A stretch of DNA of 5,051 bases from an uncultured bacterium (GTDB taxonomy: Bacteria; Cyanobacteriota; Vampirovibrionia; Gastranaerophilales; Gastranaerophilaceae), in NCBI GenBank assembly GCA_945910925.1, contig CAMDZX010000126.1, positions 1-5,051 of the forward strand, given 5' to 3'. Under the pieces are notes generated by a model. That model saw nothing but the letters and a program-made list of their open reading frames with translations, made no database searches and was not told the origin of the DNA. Shown piece by piece: positions 1 through 4,880 of this stretch; the first letter of the stretch is position 1; each line of letters opens with the position of its first letter. Position numbers and translations under genes: made by a program.

Positions 1-143
1 CAAGATTGGTCGAACAAGGAGTACCACTTCCTGTTGTTCAAGAAATATTAGGACATTCAAAAATCGAAACTACAATGAGGTATGCACACGCTATCCCAGA
101 ACAAAAAATAAATGCTATTAATTTATTATCTAACTATTGTTAA
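1..143 (+). CDS. Tyrosine recombinase / phage-type integrase, C-terminal fragment
   Basis: Partial gene: the window opens inside it. The reading frame begins at base 3 and gives 46 residues to a TAA at 141-143. The visible part is the end of the catalytic domain of a tyrosine recombinase, which cuts and rejoins DNA at attachment sites through a covalent phosphotyrosine. The family signature is clear: LGHS supplies the conserved second His of the R-H-R-H/W-Y set, and ETTMRYAH supplies the nucleophilic Tyr a usual distance later, followed by a short C-terminal helix. The upstream Arg and Lys residues and the N-terminal DNA-binding domain lie outside the window. 'TMRYAH' is more typical of phage or island integrases than of housekeeping XerC/XerD, which more often read 'TQIYTH'; that distinction is inferred. 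It faces the 3' end of a tRNA-Gly gene 155 bp away, the normal setting for an integrase of an element inserted in a tRNA. Its last codons lie inside a terminator stem. Confidence 0.9.
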   Translation, partial: RLVEQGVPLPVVQEILGHSKIETTMRYAHAIPEQKINAINLLSNYC

Positions 144-159
144 AATAGTTAGATTTTTT
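129..159 (+). terminator. Intrinsic terminator of the integrase gene
   Basis: Perfect 10-bp stem TCTAACTATT (129-138) with AATAGTTAGA (144-153), a 5-base loop, then six T (154-159). The stem's 5' arm is the end of the integrase coding sequence and the stop codon (141-143) lies in the loop. There is no T-run in the opposite direction, so it should act only on + strand transcription. Confidence 0.85.
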
Positions 160-262
160 AAATATTGAACTAAATGCATCATTATTTAATCAGAAAATTA
201 TTCAATAGTATTTTTATTATTCAAATCAACCTAGGCTTCATATAAGCTACATAAAAAATTTG

Positions 263-292
263 CAATAAAAAAGAAGGTCTTGAAACCTTCTT
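263..292 (-). terminator. Intrinsic terminator of tRNA-Gly
   Basis: Read on the - strand, AAGAAGGT (292-285) pairs perfectly with ACCTTCTT (278-271) around a 6-base loop, followed by TTTTATTG (270-263). It starts 5 bases after the encoded CCA of the tRNA, so it ends the tRNA transcript. The region between the integrase terminator and this hairpin (160-262) is AT-rich and shows no gene. Confidence 0.8.
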
Positions 293-297
293 CTTTA

Positions 298-372
298 TGG
301 AGCGGGAGACGAGGCTCGAACTCGCGACATCCTCCTTGGCAAGGAGGCATTCTACCACTGAATTACCCCCGC
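298..372 (-). tRNA. tRNA-Gly(GCC)
   Basis: Complete 75-nt tRNA gene including an encoded 3' CCA (300-298). The acceptor stem pairs GCGGGGG with CTCCCGC (one G-U) with discriminator U. The D-loop contains the AATTCAGTGGTAGAAT core. The anticodon arm CCTCC-TTGCCAA-GGAGG gives anticodon GCC, reading GGC and GGU glycine codons. The T arm is GCGAG-TTCGAGC-CTCGT, with the standard TTCGA loop and one G-U pair. All stems are intact. The gene has its own promoter and terminator. Its 3' end points at the integrase at the left edge, so it is the likely attachment-site tRNA of an island lying to the left. No second copy of the tRNA 3' end is visible in this window. Confidence 0.97.
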
Positions 373-382
373 GTGTAAGACT

Positions 383-410
383 ATTATACATGCACATTTT
401 TTTTTTGCAA
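383..410 (-). promoter_or_regulatory. Promoter of tRNA-Gly
   Basis: On the - strand, -35 TTGCAA (410-405) and a perfect -10 TATAAT (388-383) are separated by 16 bp that contain a run of ten A. Predicted initiation near 376 leaves only about four bases before the mature tRNA 5' end. The promoter sits entirely in the gap after udp, so the tRNA does not depend on udp transcription. Confidence 0.75.
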
Positions 411-432
411 GCAATATTTTTGATTCTACAAA

Positions 433-1197
433 TTATTGCTCTTTTATCATCAATCTGATTGCATCTACTGCCGTTTGAATGGCACTATCAGTATCGTGAA
501 CAACAGGATTATCCAAACCAGCTTTTTCACGTTCTTGATTTGCGATTACCAAAAATACAGAACCTACCTTTACATGCAAATAGGCTGCAACTGTAAATAA
601 CGCCGCAGACTCCATTTCTGATGCAAGACATCCAAGTTTTAGCCAAGCGTTCCATTTATTTATTAATTCATAATTAACAGGCATCAAGGCAGGACTATGT
701 TGTCCATAGAAAGAATCTTTGCATTGAACCACACCTACATGATAATTCTTACCTGATTGTTTTGCAGCCTCAACAAGCTTTGTGACAATATCAAAATTTG
801 CAACTGCAGGGAATTCAATAGGAGCATATTCCTTTGACGTACCTTCCATTCTTATAGCACCCGTCGGGATAACTATGTCTCCACCTTTCACATTTATATC
901 CATACCACCGCAAGTGCCGACACGAATGAAATATTTTGCTCCGACTTTTACAAGCTCCTCCAACGCTATAGCCGCAGAAGGACCACCAATACCGGTCGAG
1001 GTTACGCTTACTTTCACTCCGTCTAAAAAGCCTGTATATGTAACATATTCCCTTTTGTCAGCTACCAAACGTGCATTATCGAAATATTCCGCAATTTTTT
1101 TACATCTTTTTGGGTCACCCGGAAGAATTACGTATTCTCCAACATCTCCCTCTCTCAAATCGATATGATATTGTTTTCCATTCTCAGCATATTTCAT
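433..1197 (-). CDS. udp: Uridine phosphorylase
   Basis: Cytoplasmic nucleoside phosphorylase of the PNP/UDP family I: uridine + phosphate to uracil + ribose-1-phosphate, a pyrimidine salvage step. The 254 residues match the family length (E. coli Udp, 253). Motifs from the ATG at 1197: H11; phosphate-binding G27-D-P with R31; TSTGIGGPS at 66-74; IRVGT with R92 and T95; EFPAVA at about 128-133; FYGQ with Q166, the uracil-contacting glutamine; and EMES at 194-197, the ribose-binding segment. The Arg found two residues after the Gln in E. coli (R168) is Ser here (GQHSP), a pattern I associate with a clostridial-type Udp branch from memory. A GTG nine bases upstream overlaps the Shine-Dalgarno AGGAGAGG (1213-1206), so the ATG eight bases after that site is the better start. 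The gene has its own promoter. A hexameric purine nucleoside phosphorylase is the main alternative, but the sequence fits Udp better. Confidence 0.93.
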   Translation of the reverse strand: MKYAENGKQYHIDLREGDVGEYVILPGDPKRCKKIAEYFDNARLVADKREYVTYTGFLDGVKVSVTSTGIGGPSAAIALEELVKVGAKYFIRVGTCGGMDINVKGGDIVIPTGAIRMEGTSKEYAPIEFPAVANFDIVTKLVEAAKQSGKNYHVGVVQCKDSFYGQHSPALMPVNYELINKWNAWLKLGCLASEMESAALFTVAAYLHVKVGSVFLVIANQEREKAGLDNPVVHDTDSAIQTAVDAIRLMIKEQ

Positions 1198-1228
1198 AAT
1201 AAGCACCTCTCCTGTTAGTCAATTACCC

Positions 1229-1247
1229 GAATTTTACCAGTAAATTC
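1229..1247. promoter_or_regulatory. Operator-like palindrome over the udp -10
   Basis: A near-palindrome: GAATTTTAC (1229-1237) and GTAAATTC (1240-1247), perfect at the outer six bases with one extra T in one arm. It covers the -10 and part of the spacer of the udp promoter, where a repressor would block polymerase. No regulator is encoded nearby, and the site may simply reflect AT-rich sequence. Confidence 0.35.
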
Positions 1248-1259
1248 AAACCCTGTCAA
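1231..1259 (-). promoter_or_regulatory. Promoter of udp, extended -10 type
   Basis: On the - strand, consensus -35 TTGACA (1259-1254), a 17-bp spacer, then TAAAAT (1236-1231) preceded by TG-G, an extended -10. Initiation is expected near 1224, giving a leader of about 27 nt to the ATG. It begins four bases after the upstream gene's stop codon, so udp is likely a separate transcription unit. Confidence 0.85.
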
Positions 1260-1262
1260 ACA

Positions 1263-1658
1263 CTATAAAAAATCTTCAAACTTTTTTTCAGAAACTATTT
1301 CATATCCGCATTCATCCGGCGGTGTAAGATATTTCCCGCTAACCAGAGATTTGACCATAGGATATTTTCTGCAATACATTGAGCGAAAAAAGTAATGTTT
1401 GCATCTGTTATCAGGTGTTAATGATTTGCAGGTAAACAAAATTTCGCCCTTGTCATTTTCTCCTGACGGATAAAAAAGATTGAGTCTTTTATTCTTTGTT
1501 CGTAAATCTTCATACTGAGAAATACTTTTTATGGGTTTATCATAGGCAAAAAATACAATATTTCTGCAACAACGTCCGCATTTTTTACAACTGCCCTTCA
1601 AAATGTATTTTGGTGCAGTCAATTTATCAAATAAAAATTTTAAATACTTCAATATCAA
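1263..1658 (-). CDS. YkgJ-family cysteine-cluster protein (putative Zn/Fe chelating)
   Basis: About 131 residues, the usual size for the CxxCxxCC family (Pfam PF03692, YkgJ-like), whose members are thought to bind zinc or an iron-sulfur cluster; the biochemical role is not established. Eight cysteines are visible: C24, C27, C30 and C31 form CKKCGRCC; C77 and C86 lie in the TCKSLTPDNRC stretch; C96 is in YCRKYP; C117 is in ECGYE. The CRxYP segment is typical of the family. The N-terminus is a basic, hydrophobic helix. There is no ATG before mid-gene. TTG at 1658 has GAGG (1668-1665) six bases upstream and lies one base after the TAG of the preceding gene, suggesting translational coupling. A longer version from TTG at 1670 would overlap that gene by 11 bases and lacks a clear Shine-Dalgarno. 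Cotranscription with the methyltransferase-like gene suggests a shared process, possibly a redox or metal-dependent modification, but this is inference. Confidence 0.85.
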   Translation of the reverse strand: MILKYLKFLFDKLTAPKYILKGSCKKCGRCCRNIVFFAYDKPIKSISQYEDLRTKNKRLNLFYPSGENDKGEILFTCKSLTPDNRCKHYFFRSMYCRKYPMVKSLVSGKYLTPPDECGYEIVSEKKFEDFL

Positions 1659-1659
1659 T

Positions 1660-2409
1660 CTAAACCTCAATAATTGATAAAAAACGCTTGTTCAAGTAGT
1701 TATAAAAAGGACTCTCCAATTCTGTCGAGTATGATATATGACCTTCTGCCAGATTTTTTTGGATTTCAAATTCTTCTTCTCCCTGATTTATAATAAGCAT
1801 TTTCCCGTTTTGGGACAAAAGTGATAACGCATGCTTAAACAAAACTTCGGGTTCAAAATATTTATCGGGAAGTCCCCAACGCCTCAACGGATATTTTGTT
1901 ACAAAAGGAAGTATCCAAATAATATAATCATACTCTCTTTGAATATCCGTGAGATTTCCTGCGATATAATTTGCACCTTCAAGCCCGTTTATATAATACT
2001 TGGCAACTTCATATCTTGAATATAGATTGGAATATAATCTGTAAGCATCAAGCTCTACACCATCCATAACAAGTGTATTACATTTACTTTTAAAATAATG
2101 ATATTGTGCAGGTGCATAAAACCAGTTTTTAGAGCCGATATCAAGAACTCTCAAATTTTCTTTTTGCGGGATGTTGAAATACTTGTCCAAAAAGTAAAGT
2201 GTATAAAGATTTTGACAATAATTCACAACAGTAGAAGAATTCTTGTACGAATGAAAATTGTAGCGTTCAAGAAGTTTTATTTCCATACTTTTTTCATCCG
2301 AATTGAATGATATTCCGTCTTTTGGTTCATTTAATTCGGAATAATCGGTACGAGAGAGTTTTATTAAATTTCTGAGATAAAAGTCTATCCGATTTTTTAA
2401 ATCAAACAT
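1660..2409 (-). CDS. Class I SAM-dependent methyltransferase-like protein
   Basis: 249 residues. The first 85 or so are helical, charged and unassigned; a Rossmann-like methyltransferase core follows. Motif I is LDIGSKNW at 89-96, where the usual GxGxG loop is replaced by GSKNW. The acidic end of strand 2 is E119 in GVELDAYRLY. A motif III-like Asp is D155 in GNLTDI. Strand 4 is YDYIIWILPF at 160-169, and the post-motif segment LLSQNGKMLIINQGEEE lies at 197-213. The order and spacing fit a SAM-binding fold, but the divergent loops and absence of an NPPY or similar motif leave the substrate unknown, and loss of activity is possible. It starts 31 bp after the parvulin gene, with a weak AGGA ten bases before the ATG, and runs directly into the YkgJ gene. 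No signal peptide is visible, so it is probably cytoplasmic. It could be a specialised protein, glycan or small-molecule methyltransferase. Confidence 0.7.
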   Translation of the reverse strand: MFDLKNRIDFYLRNLIKLSRTDYSELNEPKDGISFNSDEKSMEIKLLERYNFHSYKNSSTVVNYCQNLYTLYFLDKYFNIPQKENLRVLDIGSKNWFYAPAQYHYFKSKCNTLVMDGVELDAYRLYSNLYSRYEVAKYYINGLEGANYIAGNLTDIQREYDYIIWILPFVTKYPLRRWGLPDKYFEPEVLFKHALSLLSQNGKMLIINQGEEEFEIQKNLAEGHISYSTELESPFYNYLNKRFLSIIEV

Positions 2410-2440
2410 GAATACATAATCCTAAAGTTGAGGTTACATT

Positions 2441-2785
2441 TTATTCTTTATCAAGAACCTTGATAATATGCCAGCCAAATTGAGTTTTAACCGGTTCTGA
2501 GATTTCGCCGATTGCCATTTTAAAAGCAACTTCTTCAAATGAGGAAACCATATCTCCATGCCTGAAATATCCTAAATCTCCACCTCTTCTGCCTGATGGG
2601 CAGATTGAATACTCCTTGGCAAGTTCTTCAAAACTTTCACCGTTTGAAATCCGTTTTTCAAGTTCTAACGCTTCCGAATGTGTTTTTACAAGGATATGCT
2701 CAGCTCGTACAAGTCTGTATTCTTGAGCAAATACCATCGCAACAGAAATCAATAGCACAAAAAATAATACAAAAAGTCTCTTCAT
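2441..2785 (-). CDS. Secreted parvulin-type peptidyl-prolyl cis-trans isomerase
   Basis: A single-domain rotamase of 114 residues acting outside the cytoplasmic membrane, catalysing cis-trans isomerisation of Xaa-Pro bonds in exported proteins. Residues 1-20 are a signal peptide: MKR, a hydrophobic stretch of about 15 residues, then VFA|QE as likely cleavage site. The parvulin domain fills the rest: AEHILV with H30, FEELAKEYSICPSG with C62, RGGDLGYF at 67-74, M79 and F83 in the substrate pocket, and FGWHIIKV with H106. It lacks the SurA- or PrsA-type N-terminal chaperone domain, so it is a minimal enzyme and lacks a lipobox. The start at 2785 is set by AAGGAG (2800-2795) nine bases upstream; an in-frame ATG 39 bases earlier would put 13 unlikely residues before the signal peptide. 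It is first of three closely spaced genes. I saw no convincing promoter in the 71 bp upstream, so transcription may come from there or from further back. Confidence 0.92.
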   Translation of the reverse strand: MKRLFVLFFVLLISVAMVFAQEYRLVRAEHILVKTHSEALELEKRISNGESFEELAKEYSICPSGRRGGDLGYFRHGDMVSSFEEVAFKMAIGEISEPVKTQFGWHIIKVLDKE

Positions 2786-2884
2786 ATAAAATTTCTCCTT
2801 ACAAGGATATTTTATATGAAACAAAATAAATCAAATATACCTTTATAGGTTATTGCTTATGGCGTTGATGTGCCTCCGCTTGCA

Positions 2885-2974
2885 CCACCTGTACTCCCAG
2901 TACCACCTGTACTCCCAGTACCACCTGAGCTTCCAGTACCACCTGAGCTTCCACTTCCACCTGAGCTTCCACTT
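2885..2974 (-). repeat. Five 18-bp tandem repeats encoding a Gly/Ser/Thr tail
   Basis: Five contiguous 18-bp units start at 2885, 2903, 2921, 2939 and 2957; a degenerate sixth follows to about 2992. Units 1 and 2 are identical (+ strand CCACCTGTACTCCCAGTA). Units 4 and 5 are identical (CCACCTGAGCTTCCACTT). Unit 3 joins the first part of the unit 4/5 type to the last part of the unit 1/2 type. Each unit keeps frame and encodes a six-residue GS[ST]GG[ST]-like block at the protein's C-terminus. Confidence 0.93.
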
Positions 2975-3978
2975 CCGCCTGTATTGTCTCCTGTTCCCGA
3001 AGGAACCGAAGGTGTATCAGGTGTTTGCTCTTGATTATTTTGGCTTGCTACAATGCTATCATGTTTTGCCAATGGGTCATTGAGATCTTTCAATGCAGAG
3101 GCAATTTCTTGACCTTTGCTTCCGCATGAATATTCTTGCGATGCTTTGACAGCCATTACTCCTGATGACATTGTGAACAATCCTGCGCCTACTTTACATA
3201 ATGCAGCACCGGCAGCGGCTGGTATTGATATAGGAAGTCCAAGACCAAATGGGATTGCTGCATATATAGCTGATATCACTGTCGATCTAACTGCTAAAAT
3301 AACGGATGATGCAGCTGCACCTGCGAGTGTAAGACTATTAGTGACTGCCATGGCTCCAAATTTCTCTCCTTGTGACAAGAAATCAGCAACATCTGCTGTA
3401 TAGTTGGCTATATCATGTGCTTCACTGTTTGTTGTTGCAATGTCCGGAGTTTCTTCTGTAGGTGTCGAACCTTCAGCTCCCGGTTCTGCCGGTCCGTTAG
3501 TTGGTGTATTCCCGAATCCCATCTCTTCGTTAAGACTATCAATATATTCCTGTATTGTTGCTATATATTCTCCGGCAGCATTTGCTTCCTCAAGTCTGCT
3601 TGATAAATCATTGTCAAAAAGTGCTGCCCCCGTTACACCTAAAGCACCTGCAGCCGCATCTGCTATACCTACACCTAAAGCGGTAAATGGATTTAGAATC
3701 GCTTGCATAGCTAATGTACTTTGTAATAAGGCGGTGCCGAATAGTGCTTCAGCAGGTGATGCTCCGGGTGAAGGAGCGCCTTTTTGTTCGGTTTCTCCTG
3801 CCTTTTTATCGTTGCCTTCTTCTCCTTCTGGACCTTCACTACCATCTTCCGGAGGAACGGGTTCTCCTTCACCTGTTTCGTAGGTAGTATTATCCTGAGA
3901 ATTAAGAGCATTATTTAAATATTTTGTTTGAGCATTTGTTAAATCTGCAGTATTACCTTCTTTGACATCTTCATCAAT

Positions 3979-3996
3979 GGTTTTGCCGTAGTTTTA
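3979..3996 (-). other. Likely single-base frameshift site
   Basis: The upstream frame and the downstream protein-like frame meet here. The downstream frame is blocked by a TAA at 3996-3994. Two runs of four A on the coding strand (3995-3992 and 3984-3981) are candidate sites. Adding one A to the first gives a smooth reading KTINKNYGKTIDEDVKEG, and adding one to the second gives KTTAKTIDEDVKEG. The total span from ATG to stop is one base short of a multiple of three, agreeing with a single missing base. Confidence 0.75.
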
Positions 3997-4154
3997 TTTA
4001 TGGTTTTTTCATCCCCTGCAACCGCAAAATCAGGTACTTTACTGTCTTTTATGTACTCAACTTTATTAATTGCCATAAACAATCTCTCTTAACATAAAAA
4101 GTCACATGTATATAAAGTATTTGGGACAAAAAGTGATTTCATTACATAAAAATA

Positions 4155-4221
4155 TTGTAACATTTCTTAATTCATAAAATATAAAATACAAATAAAAATA
4201 AAAATTTAAGAAATATTACAA
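4155..4221. repeat. 16-bp inverted repeat in the divergent intergenic region
   Basis: TTGTAACATTTCTTAA (4155-4170) is the reverse complement of TTAAGAAATATTACAA (4206-4221) except at one position, with a 35-bp spacer that is almost entirely A and T and A-rich on the + strand. It lies between the divergent frameshifted gene and rpsJ. It has no T-run, so it is not a terminator. The 3' arm falls about 27-42 bp upstream of the rpsJ -35, where a regulator or an UP-element contact could act. Confidence 0.6.
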
Positions 4222-4247
4222 ATTTATAATCATGTTTAATTCCACTG

Positions 4248-4276
4248 TTGACTCTGAAATATGTTTATAATACGAT
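4248..4276 (+). promoter_or_regulatory. Promoter of rpsJ
   Basis: -35 TTGACT (4248-4253), 17-bp spacer, -10 TACGAT (4271-4276). AT-rich DNA directly upstream could serve as an UP element, fitting a strongly expressed ribosomal gene. Initiation near 4283 gives a leader of about 100 nt. A better-looking TATAAT at 4266-4271 is only 12 bp from this -35, so TACGAT is preferred. Confidence 0.6.
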
Positions 4277-4279
4277 TAT

Positions 4280-4335
4280 CCTGCTATATTGAAAGTAATA
4301 GCCGAAAACAATAGCTAGATTTTTTTTATAGCAGG
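4280..4335 (+). promoter_or_regulatory. rpsJ 5' leader with two mutually exclusive hairpins (candidate attenuator)
   Basis: Hairpin B pairs CCTGCTATA (4280-4288) perfectly with TATAGCAGG (4327-4335), 9 bp. Hairpin A pairs GCT (4283-4285) and ATTG (4288-4291), with a two-base bulge between them, to CAATAGC (4309-4315); eight T follow at 4320-4327. The hairpins share 4283-4288 and cannot coexist. Hairpin A plus the T-run resembles a weak intrinsic terminator, and hairpin B buries the last T and the bases after the run. If transcription starts near 4283, the first two or three pairs of B are lost. Regulation is inferred only from foldability. Confidence 0.35.
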
Positions 4336-4384
4336 GTTGAATTTCTGTTCAGCTCTGAGTTACAAGATGAAAAAGGAATGAATG

Positions 4385-4705
4385 ATGGCAAGCACACAAA
4401 AAAGACAAAGAATAAGAGTTTGTTTAAAAGCATACGAACACAAATTAGTTGATTTATCAGCTGAAAAGATTGTTGAAACTGCTAAAAGAACAGACGCTAA
4501 AGTTGCAGGTCCAATTCCTTTGCCTACAAAAAGACGTATTTATTGTGTATTGCGTTCACCACACGTTGATAAAAAATCTCGTGAACACTTTGAATTAAGA
4601 ACTCACAAGAGAATTATCGATATATATGAACCAACACAACAAACTACTGAAGAATTAAGCAGATTAGATTTACCTGCCGGTGTTGATATCGAAGTTAAAT
4701 TATAA
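4385..4705 (+). CDS. rpsJ: 30S ribosomal protein S10
   Basis: Component of the 30S subunit head, which also works with NusB in antitermination. At 106 residues it has normal S10 length and covers the whole family: [14 protein letters not shown] near the N-terminus, [22 protein letters not shown] (the exposed loop region), [28 protein letters not shown], and the terminus [11 protein letters not shown]. The last two thirds match the cyanobacterial type. Two consecutive ATGs are present; the second (4385) lies seven bases from AAGGA (4373-4377), the first only four, so MASTQKRQ is chosen. Unlike many bacteria and cyanobacteria, where rpsJ follows tufA, the gene upstream here is divergent and unrelated, so rpsJ begins its own unit. 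It is followed by rplC after an unusually long 183-bp gap with a possible second promoter. Confidence 0.98.
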   Translation: MASTQKRQRIRVCLKAYEHKLVDLSAEKIVETAKRTDAKVAGPIPLPTKRRIYCVLRSPHVDKKSREHFELRTHKRIIDIYEPTQQTTEELSRLDLPAGVDIEVKL

Positions 4706-4724
4706 TCAACAATTTATCAGTTTT

Positions 4725-4754
4725 TTGAAAACTTAATAGCATTATGCAGATAAT
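4725..4754 (+). promoter_or_regulatory. Candidate internal promoter for rplC
   Basis: TTGAAA (4725-4730), 18-bp spacer, GATAAT (4749-4754); each hexamer matches consensus at five of six bases. Initiation near 4761 would give a leader of about 128 nt. A small inverted repeat, CATTAT (4740-4745) with ATAATG (4750-4755), overlaps the -10. Cyanobacterial L3-led operons are known to start at rplC, which agrees. Confidence 0.5.
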
Positions 4755-4760
4755 GTGAAC

Positions 4761-4880
4761 TACAACGTCAGAGTAAGGCGTAAGGTGAAAATCCTTAAAG
4801 GTATTGGTAGCGCTCGCAAGATGAAAGGCATATATATGGGTTAGGTCATAACGGATGTGACCTGTTATATGTCGGAAAGG
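4761..4880 (+). promoter_or_regulatory. Structured leader before rplC (candidate ribosomal-protein leader)
   Basis: The spacer can fold into at least two hairpins. First, TAAGG (4781-4785) pairs with CCTTA (4793-4797), with an extra pair possible around a GAAA tetraloop; a second TAAGG at 4774-4778 offers an alternative. Second, a long two-part hairpin: GGCATATA (4827-4834) pairs with TATATGTC (4866-4873), and inside it AGGTCATA (4843-4850) pairs with TGTGACCT (4856-4863) around ACGGA. The outer stem ends three bases before the Shine-Dalgarno region GAAAGG. An alternative pairing, ATAAC (4848-4852) with GTTAT (4864-4868), would disrupt both parts. Its position at the head of an L3/L4 operon suggests feedback by L3 or L4, but it matches no leader family I can recall. 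Confidence 0.45.

Larger units (their letters stand above)
2857..4076 (-). pseudogene. Frameshifted gene for an Ala/Gly-rich membrane-type protein with Gly/Ser repeat tail
   Basis: I do not recognise the family. ATG at 4076 follows a weak AGAGAG site and reads MAINKVEYIKDSK; this frame ends at a TAA (3941-3939). The convincing protein continues in another frame from about 3990 to the TAA at 2857-2859. Restoring one base gives about 406 residues. In the restored protein: residues 1-68 polar; 69-91 an acidic, Pro/Gly-rich linker; about 109-156 an Ala/Gly hydrophobic stretch; 157-185 helical; about 193-213 a Pro/Thr/Glu linker; about 241-314 two or three Ala/Gly-rich hydrophobic helices; 360-406 a Gly/Ser/Thr repeat tail. 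There is no N-terminal signal peptide. The longest uninterrupted ATG frame starts at 3708 (283 residues), but that ATG has no Shine-Dalgarno and the frame stays open and protein-like far upstream, so it is probably internal. The glycine-zipper-like hydrophobic regions suggest membrane insertion, possibly as a pore-forming or secreted protein; that is speculation. Either a true inactivating mutation or a homopolymer sequencing error would explain the break. Confidence 0.72.

Noticed and set aside
160..262. A gene or small RNA between the integrase and the tRNA
   Set aside because: The stretch is AT-rich with no open frame of note, no promoter and no stable stem beyond the two terminators that flank it.
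411..439. Hairpin around the udp stop codon (GCAATA with TATTGC) as the udp terminator
   Set aside because: On the udp strand it is followed by a run of A, not T, and it overlaps the tRNA -35 region; termination is not supported.
1198..1206. GTG at 1206 as the udp start
   Set aside because: It overlaps the Shine-Dalgarno sequence itself; the ATG at 1197 has proper spacing and gives the family length.
2786..2856. Promoter or terminator between the frameshifted gene and the parvulin gene
   Set aside because: Only a 4-bp ACCT/AGGT stem and poorly spaced -10-like hexamers are visible.
2885..2992. Regular repeats that might suggest a CRISPR array
   Set aside because: The 18-bp units are directly adjacent without spacers and keep a coding frame.
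3116..3883. Long + strand open frames opposite the Ala/Gly-rich gene
   Set aside because: They are low-complexity Ala/Ser/Pro-rich antisense readings of a compositionally biased gene, without ribosome sites or recognisable domains.
3711..3911. A - strand 66-residue frame just upstream of the 283-residue frame
   Set aside because: It is a shifted reading of the same coding stretch; the protein-like acidic linker is in the other frame.
4266..4271. TATAAT as the rpsJ -10
   Set aside because: It is only 12 bp from TTGACT; the TACGAT five bases downstream gives a 17-bp spacer.
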